Origin: JBGOTP01 sp041476545
GTDB lineage: Bacteria; Acidobacteriota; Vicinamibacteria; Vicinamibacterales; CAVVIG01
Assembly: GCA_041476545.1 (NCBI GenBank)
Contig: JBGOTP010000058.1
Span: 1-19,058, forward strand
Direction of reading: 5' to 3'
Length of the DNA stretch: 19,058 nt
The notes under the pieces were generated by a model, which was not told the DNA's origin, made no database searches, and worked only from the letters and a program-made list of their open reading frames with translations. This document shows positions 14,601 through 19,058 of this stretch, piece after piece. Position 1 is the first letter of the stretch. The number at the start of each line of letters is the position of its first letter. The position numbers were made by a program, and so were the translations under genes.

Positions 14601-15625
14601 GGTCAACGACACGGCGATACGGTGGCACGGGTCTGGGCCTCGCCATCTCGAGCCGGCTCGTGGAGTTGATGGGCGGCCGCATCTGGGTGGAGAGCCAGCC
14701 TCACGAGGGCAGCACATTCCATTTCACGGTACGTCTAGGTGTCTCCGATGCGCGTCCGGAGATCCTCACGTCGGACCTCGCCGGCGTCCGTGCGCTCGTC
14801 GTCGACGACAATCCGACCAACCGGCACGTGCTGACGGCCTGGCTCGACCGGTGGACAATGGCGCCACAGGCCGTCGCCAGCGGCGACGAGGCGCTCGTCG
14901 CGCTCGCAAAAGCGGCGGCGTCTGGACATCCGTTCACACTGGTTCTGCTCGACGTGAACATGCCCGGCATGGACGGCTTCGAGGTGGCCCGCCATCTCGC
15001 GAGCAACCCGGCGCTTCGTGATTCGACCGTGATGATGTTGAGCTCGAGCGGACAGTCCAGCGAGAGCCACCGTTGCCGAGAGATCGGCGTGGCGCACTAT
15101 CTCACGAAACCCATCGAACCGCGCGAGCTGCTGTCGGCGATCAGTCGAGCGCTGATGCACCATCATGCTCCGCACGCCAACGTGCTGCCTGCCGCGATGC
15201 TGCCCGCCGAACCACCGGCACGGCGGGCCCGCATTCTCCTCGCCGAGGACAACATCGTGAATCAACGCGTGGCCGCCGGCCTCCTCGAAAAGATGGGGCA
15301 CGAGGTGACAATCGCCGCAAACGGACGCGAGGCTCTGGCCGCGCTCGATCACCAGGCATTCGACCTCGTGCTCATGGACGTCCAGATGCCAGAGGTCGAC
15401 GGTTTTGAGGCGACGGGGCTGATCCGCCAGCGTGAAACGGCGACCGGTGGCCACATGCCGATCGTCGCCATGACGGCGCACGCCATGAAGGGCGACCGCG
15501 AGCGATGCCTCGCGGCGGGTATGGACGACTATCTCTGCAAACCTCTGGACATGAAGAAGCTGCGCGCGGTGATCAACTCGCTGCCGGCGGGCCGACCACG
15601 CGCGGCCGAGTTGATCGCGTCCTGA
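11645..15625 (+). CDS. hybrid two-component sensor kinase with periplasmic double beta-propeller and two receiver domains
   Basis: The 1326-residue protein begins with a signal peptide or anchor (residues 1-28). Then come about 14 Reg_prop blades carrying LWIGT, LWVGT or similar signatures (DGYLWIGTRDGLGRFDG first, GRLWFPTLKG last), enough for two seven-bladed propellers. A Y_Y_Y domain follows at about 655-745, one membrane segment at 749-770 (WWFYVMSGLSIVFVAGVMV), HisKA with phospho-acceptor His815 (NMSHEIRTPMNG), and HATPase_c at about 915-1035 (NAIKF, DSGIGIP, GTGLGLA). Receiver 1 has Asp1054/1055 and phospho-site Asp1103; receiver 2 has Glu1201-Asp1202 and phospho-site Asp1245. It senses a periplasmic ligand, often a glycan in this architecture. 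There is no DNA-binding or Hpt domain, so an outside partner is needed. GGAG at 11636-11639 fits either the ATG at 11645 or the one at 11648. Confidence 0.96.
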   Translation: MMSVCRGRRISLFTLVFLALVGVRPGAALDPSRAIAQYVHRSWDATDGLPQNSVSSIAQGDDGYLWIGTRDGLGRFDGARFTVFNRLNTPAFRSNAITALTKTRDGALWIGTSTGLVRYASGSFAGFSTTDGLASDYITSIVADPAGGIWVGTGLGLVRSTGEVPTRFALVPGTPTRVVVAAGLLDRRGHLWFTTGGQALRLSGSTVQPMPLSDGPANQYITSAYEDREGTLWFGARTGIYRLQDDRVTLYAKTSTPVLKLLVDTDGSVWAGLDGLGLGRVKGSEWEMFTATQGLGSSQVSLLYEDREHNLWVGTSGGGLNSFSMGKFTTYGVPEGLPSESAQATFQDSQGRFWVGTNDGLIVVALDGVTTRTYGLKDGLSSPRVTSLAESADGSLWVGTSGGLDRIRDGRIITNPLRDSLASPLIMGVLEDHAGRVWVATPAGLHRYLDGRAEHIEGVNDASVMTMYLDREGDVLVGTRYRGLLRFHGETVTRTTTADGLSNGSVTALHRDDAGTLWIGTEGGLNRLKDGKLTAFRERDGLFDDAVRTIIDDLKGNLWMGSGRGIWHVSKQALNAFANGEIRTIPSVSYGERDGMRSSSLSTSAGDLGPASWRGRSGRLWFPTLKGVVVVDPARIALNMTPPPVVLETVLANRQPVAAGEAIKRGRRDLEFQYTALSFVAPKDVTFRYQLEGFDRDWVQAGARRTAYYTNLPPGHYVFRVKAANSDGIWNEAGTSMSFGITPYVYETWWFYVMSGLSIVFVAGVMVKRNVRNIRLHAIELERLVDERTRELQSAKEAAELASAAKGEFLANMSHEIRTPMNGVLGMTDLALDTDLTAEQREYLSMVKSSAGGLLTILNDILDFSKIEQQKLDLEASPFSLRNVLGDLLKPLAFRAEQKGLEVICHVLPDVPGVTVGDPGRLRQILANLVGNAIKFTERGQIFVEIEIASQEDGAVVVHCSVADSGIGIPKDKQQSVFEAFRQADGSTTRRYGGTGLGLAISSRLVELMGGRIWVESQPHEGSTFHFTVRLGVSDARPEILTSDLAGVRALVVDDNPTNRHVLTAWLDRWTMAPQAVASGDEALVALAKAAASGHPFTLVLLDVNMPGMDGFEVARHLASNPALRDSTVMMLSSSGQSSESHRCREIGVAHYLTKPIEPRELLSAISRALMHHHAPHANVLPAAMLPAEPPARRARILLAEDNIVNQRVAAGLLEKMGHEVTIAANGREALAALDHQAFDLVLMDVQMPEVDGFEATGLIRQRETATGGHMPIVAMTAHAMKGDRERCLAAGMDDYLCKPLDMKKLRAVINSLPAGRPRAAELIAS

Positions 15626-15645
15626 GAGACGCCGAAGACCGTCCC

Positions 15646-15667
15646 GCCGGACCTCAAAAGGCCCGGC
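15646..15667. repeat. GGACCT-class inverted repeat after the kinase gene
   Basis: GCCGGACCT (15646-15654) and AGGCCCGGC (15659-15667) pair with one mismatch around a 4-base loop, 21 bases after the kinase stop. It is the third member of the GGACCT class in the window and could stabilise or end the kinase transcript. Confidence 0.6.
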
Positions 15668-15693
15668 CCGCACGCGGCTCTCTATCTTTCCTA

Positions 15694-15739
15694 TTGCATC
15701 CCCATACGAGATGTGAGATACCTATGGCTACCCCATAGG
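15694..15739 (+). promoter_or_regulatory. candidate padR promoter and operator
   Basis: A perfect 7-bp inverted repeat, CCTATGG-N5-CCATAGG (15721-15727 / 15733-15739), overlaps the padR ribosome site (AGGAG 15737-15741, 5 bases before the ATG). A weak promoter (TTGCAT at 15694-15699, 17-base spacing, GATACC at 15717-15722) precedes it. PadR repressors usually bind dyads at their own promoters, so this is the natural candidate for autoregulation. The promoter boxes are far from consensus. Confidence 0.4.
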
Positions 15740-15746
15740 AGATAGC

Positions 15747-16085
15747 ATGGCGATCAAAACCGACGTCTGGCAGGGCACACTGGCGCTGATGGTGCTGAAG
15801 ACACTTGAAGCCCTCGGTCCCATGCACGGATACGGCGTCGCGCGCCGCATCGAGCAGACAAGCGGCGACCGTCTGCTGCTCAACTACGGCACGCTGTACC
15901 CGGCCCTGCTCAAACTCGAACAGGAAGGCTACATCGCCTCAGAGTGGGGCGTCTCGGAAAACAACCGAAAGGCCAAGTTCTACCGCCTCACCCGTGCCGG
16001 CCGAAAACAACTGGAAAAAGAAGAGCGGGAATGGGACAAGACGACGGCCATTCTGGCGCGTTTTCTGTCGCCGGAGCGCTCGTAG
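15747..16085 (+). CDS. PadR-family transcriptional regulator
   Basis: The 112-residue protein has the PadR winged-helix plan: TDVWQGTLALMVLKTLEALGPMHGYGVARRIEQ at about 5-37, the recognition region LLLNYGTLYPALLKLEQEGYIASEW, the wing KAKFYRLTRAGRKQL, and a short C-terminal dimerisation helix. It probably represses its own operon until a ligand or stress signal releases it. It is directly followed by an ADOP permease 31 bases downstream, a pairing that recurs many times in acidobacterial genomes, so it most likely controls that gene. Start ATG with AGGAG 5 bases upstream. Confidence 0.95.
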   Translation: MAIKTDVWQGTLALMVLKTLEALGPMHGYGVARRIEQTSGDRLLLNYGTLYPALLKLEQEGYIASEWGVSENNRKAKFYRLTRAGRKQLEKEEREWDKTTAILARFLSPERS

Positions 16086-16105
16086 GCCCGAGCTTCAGCT
16101 CGGGC
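16086..16105. repeat. GCCCGAGCT-TC-AGCTCGGGC hairpin between padR and the permease gene
   Basis: A perfect 9-bp stem with a 2-base loop begins right after the padR stop codon (16083-16085) and ends 11 bases before the permease ATG. The central GCTTCAGC is shared with the palindrome at 56-73. In the mRNA it could dampen read-through or translation of the permease relative to the repressor. Confidence 0.75.
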
Positions 16106-16116
16106 GTGAGGTGGTC

Positions 16117-18798
16117 ATGAAATCGCTGCGCGCGTGGTGGCTGCGGCTCACGAGCGCCTTCGACGGGGATCGCCCCGATCGTGAGTTGGCCGGCGAGATC
16201 AACAGCCATCTCGCGATGCACGTCGACGACAACATCAGGGCTGGGATGACCCCTGACGAAGCGCGCCGCGCGGCCCTGGTCAGATTCGGCGGTGTCGAAC
16301 AGACGAAGGAACGCTATCGCGATCGCCGCGGCGTCCCGGTTCTCGAGCATCTGTTCCAGGATCTTCGATACGCCGTGCGCGTGCTCCGCAAGAATCCCGG
16401 TTTTGCGAGCGCGGCCATCCTCACCCTCGGCCTCGGGATTGGCGCGAACGCCGCGATCTTCAGTTTTGCCGACGCGACGGCGTTCCGCCCACCGGATGTC
16501 CCGAGGCCGGGTGAACTGGTTCGATTGTTCACCAGCACCAAGGCGACACCGTACGAGGAGCTGTCCTACCCCGACTACCTCGACTACCGCAGTCGGAACA
16601 CGACCATCTCTGGCCTCGTCGCGTACGAGAACGCGGTCATCTCCCTGGCCAGAACTCGCGATGAGTCTCCACATCTGCTTGGGGCGTGGGCGGTCAGTGG
16701 AAATTTCTTCACGGTGCTCGAGGTCGAGCCCACGCTCGGGCGGGGTTTTCGTGACGAGGACGTCCGTGTCGCGGGTGCCAGTCCGGTTGTGGTACTTGGC
16801 CACCGGCTGTGGGAGCGGCTGTTTCAATCAGACCCCGCCGCGATCGGGGCTCACGTGACTCTGTCCGGTCACGATTTCACGATCGTTGGTGTCGCGCCGG
16901 CGGGATTCGGCGGCACGGAGTTGTACTTTCACCCGGACCTCTACGTGCCCCTCACGATGATCCGCAAGCTATCCTCCGGCGTGGCCGCGGATGCGATCGA
17001 CAATCGATCCTCTCGATGGCTCACGGTGGTTGGCCGATTGAGACCCGGCACGCGGCTGCAACGCGCGACCGCCGAAGCCGCGTCCATCGCCGCTCAGTTA
17101 GCCCAGTCTTTCCCCGATACCAGTCGCGACCGCGCCGCCATCGTCCTGCCGGAACTGACCGCCCGCGCCCGCCTCGACTCCGGTGGTGTGCAGGGCGCGT
17201 TCATCATGCTCGGCATCGTTGGGCTGGTGCTCTTGATGGCCTGCGCCAACGTCGCCAACCTGATGCTGGCGCGAGCGACCGGTCGCACCCGCGAGATGGC
17301 GCTGCGTCTCGCGGTCGGCGCGTCGCGTGGGCGACTGATTCAGCAACTGATGACTGAGGGTCTTCTGCTGGCCACCGCGGGCGGCGGCATCGGACTGCTG
17401 CTCGGCGCATGGACGGGCTCGTTTCTCGGATCGATTACGATGCCTACAGATCTTCCGATCGGGGCCGAAGCCCGGCTCGACACACGCCTGCTGCTGTTCA
17501 CGCTGGCCGTGACAAGCGCGACGGCTGTCGTGTTCGGACTGGCGCCGGCGCTCCGGAGTACACGTATCGATCTGGCCGCCGACTTGAAGGCTTTCGGACG
17601 GACGACCGACATGCGATCCCGCCGATTCAGTTTGCGCAACGCGCTCATCGCCACGCAGATTGCCGGGTCGATTCTCTTGCTCGTCACGGCCGGCCTCGCC
17701 GTCCGAGCGTTCATGAAGGCGCGGGACACCGATCCTGGATTCCGGATCGACCACGTGCTGCTGTTATCGTTCGATGCCGGGATGGCTCACTACAACGAGA
17801 CGCAGGGACGGCAGTTCTACCAGCGCGTGCTTGAACAGACGACGGCCCTTCCCGACGTCGTAGCGGCGGGCCTCGTCCGCTTTATCCCGCTGGGCATTTC
17901 GAGCGCGACCGTTAACCTCGTCATCGACGACTATCAGATGCCCGCCGGTCAGGATCGCGTGGCCGTGCCAGGAACGACGGTCGATGCGGGTTACTGGGGC
18001 GCCATGCGAACGCCGATCCTGCGCGGACGCGCGTTCGACGATCGTGATACGGCGACGAGCCCAAAGGTCGCCGTCATAAACGAAACGCTCGCGAGGCAGT
18101 ACTGGCCGAATCAGGACGCGTTGGGCAAGGCGCTGCGCGTCGGCGATGGAAGTGGACCAGCGGTGGAAGTGGTGGGCATCGCGAAGGATGGGAAGTACGG
18201 ATACGTCCGCGAGCCGCAGCAGCCGTTCATCTTTCTGCCGTTTTCACAGCGCTATCGATCGGCGATGACCATGACCGTGCGTACGCGCGACAATCCAGCC
18301 GATATCGCGGGATCGATCTTGAAGGCCGTGCGCGCCGTCGATCCTTCGGTGCCGACCTACGATGTGCGCACGCTCGAGAATCTCTTCGAGGCGCGCGCCA
18401 TGCTTCCACCGCGCCTGACCTCCCAGAGCATGACCGCACTCGGTCTTCTCGGCCTGGCCCTGTCTGCGATCGGTCTCTACGGGGTCATCGCCTACATGAC
18501 CGCGCTCCGCACACGGGAAATCGGGATTCGCATGGCGATCGGCGCGAACCGTCTGAGTGTCGTCGTTCTCGTGCTCAGACAGATGGCGGCGGCTGTGCTC
18601 GTCGGTCTTGCCGTGGGACTCGTCCTTGCCGTTGTGCTGACGCCGCTGCTCGCGGGCCCGTTCGATATCGAACCGCGCGACGGGATCGTCTTCGCGCTCG
18701 TCCCGCTGATCGTTCTCGTCGTGTCGCTCCTTGCGGCGATTCTACCCGCGCAGAGAGCGGCACGTGTCGATCCCATGATTGCCTTGAGAAGCGAGTAG
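16117..18798 (+). CDS. ADOP-type duplicated permease (MacB/FtsX family)
   Basis: The 893-residue protein is a fused double permease of the MacB/FtsX superfamily, typical of acidobacteria and described as orphan because no ATPase is encoded beside it. Residues 1-75 are the cytoplasmic ADOP N-terminal region (RELAGEINSHLAMHVDDN, GMTPDEARRAALVRFGG). TM1 lies at about 97-118 (LGLGIGANAAIFSFADA), then a MacB-like periplasmic domain, three TM segments between about 361 and 480, TM5 at about 509-530, a second periplasmic domain, and TM6-8 at about 772-792, 822-846 and 855-877. The end PMIALRSE is typical. The ATG at 16117 has GAGG 5 bases upstream; an open frame further upstream overlaps padR and is rejected. 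The substrate is unknown; export of peptides or antibiotics is often suggested. Confidence 0.95.
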   Translation: MKSLRAWWLRLTSAFDGDRPDRELAGEINSHLAMHVDDNIRAGMTPDEARRAALVRFGGVEQTKERYRDRRGVPVLEHLFQDLRYAVRVLRKNPGFASAAILTLGLGIGANAAIFSFADATAFRPPDVPRPGELVRLFTSTKATPYEELSYPDYLDYRSRNTTISGLVAYENAVISLARTRDESPHLLGAWAVSGNFFTVLEVEPTLGRGFRDEDVRVAGASPVVVLGHRLWERLFQSDPAAIGAHVTLSGHDFTIVGVAPAGFGGTELYFHPDLYVPLTMIRKLSSGVAADAIDNRSSRWLTVVGRLRPGTRLQRATAEAASIAAQLAQSFPDTSRDRAAIVLPELTARARLDSGGVQGAFIMLGIVGLVLLMACANVANLMLARATGRTREMALRLAVGASRGRLIQQLMTEGLLLATAGGGIGLLLGAWTGSFLGSITMPTDLPIGAEARLDTRLLLFTLAVTSATAVVFGLAPALRSTRIDLAADLKAFGRTTDMRSRRFSLRNALIATQIAGSILLLVTAGLAVRAFMKARDTDPGFRIDHVLLLSFDAGMAHYNETQGRQFYQRVLEQTTALPDVVAAGLVRFIPLGISSATVNLVIDDYQMPAGQDRVAVPGTTVDAGYWGAMRTPILRGRAFDDRDTATSPKVAVINETLARQYWPNQDALGKALRVGDGSGPAVEVVGIAKDGKYGYVREPQQPFIFLPFSQRYRSAMTMTVRTRDNPADIAGSILKAVRAVDPSVPTYDVRTLENLFEARAMLPPRLTSQSMTALGLLGLALSAIGLYGVIAYMTALRTREIGIRMAIGANRLSVVVLVLRQMAAAVLVGLAVGLVLAVVLTPLLAGPFDIEPRDGIVFALVPLIVLVVSLLAAILPAQRAARVDPMIALRSE

Positions 18799-18849
18799 CC
18801 GCAAGAACTGCGTACTTCTGCGCGCGACATTCACTGCGGCCATTACGGC

Positions 18850-18871
18850 GGTTACCGCGATCGCGATCACC
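18850..18871. promoter_or_regulatory. palindromic site with CGCGATCGCG core upstream of the Uma2-like gene
   Basis: The 10-bp palindrome CGCGATCGCG (18856-18865) is flanked by GGT on the left and ACC on the right, giving an extended imperfect dyad from 18850 to 18871. It lies 51 bases before the next start codon. It could be an operator or only a chance palindrome in GC-rich sequence. Confidence 0.25.
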
Positions 18872-18921
18872 GAGATGGTAAGATCGCGCCGGAGTCGCAA
18901 AGGCCCGACAGGAGCAGCAAC

Positions 18922-19058
18922 GTGCGGACTGACCTTCAGCGGCGATTGTTCACGGCAGACGAGTACCACCGCATCGCGGAGGCCGGCGTGCTTGGCGAGG
19001 ACGACCGCGTGGAGCTCGTCGACGGCGAGATCGTCGAGATGACGCCGATCGGCAGCCC
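18922..19058 (+). CDS. Uma2-family protein, N-terminal part (cut by right edge)
   Basis: A GTG start follows GGAG (18911-18914, 7-base spacing). The 45 visible residues read FTADEYHRIAEAGVLGEDDRVE then LVDGEIVEMTPIGS, the standard N-terminus of the Uma2 family (DUF820, PD-(D/E)XK nuclease-like fold), which is abundant in cyanobacteria, Chloroflexi and acidobacteria. The catalytic residues lie further downstream and are not visible. The biological role of the family is unsettled. The gene is separated from the ADOP permease by 123 bases and probably has its own promoter. Confidence 0.85.
   Translation, partial: MRTDLQRRLFTADEYHRIAEAGVLGEDDRVELVDGEIVEMTPIGS

Noticed and set aside
15805..16116. 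Upstream extension of the ADOP permease frame through padR
   Set aside because: It overlaps the whole padR coding region out of frame; MKSLRAWW at 16117 is the typical ADOP start with a GAGG site.

Overview
This looks like a high-GC chromosomal segment of an acidobacterium. The class Vicinamibacteria (subdivision 6) is my best guess. The main pointers are a PadR repressor followed by an 'acidobacterial duplicated orphan permease' (ADOP, MacB/FtsX-type), a very large periplasmic-propeller hybrid histidine kinase, a futalosine-type menaquinone operon, and many short low-complexity repeats in the gene junctions. This assignment is inference; no rRNA or tRNA gene is present.

Layout. (1) 1-912, + strand: the tail of a gene entering from the left edge, overlapped by a TTG-start secreted protein; together they resemble the end of an ECF-sigma/anti-sigma type locus. 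(2) 1050-11346, - strand, one long co-directional block. In transcription order it holds a cysteine-free relative of the radical-SAM aminofutalosine synthase MqnE, mqnA, mqnC, an amidohydrolase-type aminofutalosine deaminase (mqnX), a UbiA-family prenyltransferase, ubiX, a four-helix-bundle cassette gene, ubiE/menG, a TonB-C-terminal protein, a 25-residue membrane peptide, miaA and dgt. (3) 11347-11644: a 298-bp divergent regulatory region. (4) 11645-15625, + strand: a 1326-residue hybrid sensor kinase. (5) 15747-18798, + strand: padR then an ADOP permease. (6) 18922 to the right edge: the start of a Uma2-family protein.

The - strand block is a menaquinone factory. MqnA makes 3-enolpyruvylbenzoate from chorismate. 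MqnE (an active copy must lie elsewhere) joins it to SAM-derived adenosine. MqnX deaminates aminofutalosine to futalosine, MqnB (not here) removes hypoxanthine, and MqnC cyclises the product. MqnD (not here) releases 1,4-dihydroxy-6-naphthoate, which the UbiA homologue prenylates. A UbiD decarboxylase (not here), using prenylated FMN made by UbiX, and the methyltransferase UbiE/MenG finish the quinone. The downstream genes (TonB-like, MiaA, Dgt) are housekeeping or envelope functions.

The most unusual aspects are: the MqnE-like protein with no cysteine at all, sitting first in the operon; a 578-bp four-helix-bundle cassette bounded by inverted TCCTTGG-type arrays and wedged exactly between ubiX and menG; and the fact that most gene junctions carry a short repeat or palindrome, of several different classes, some of which encode the ends of proteins.
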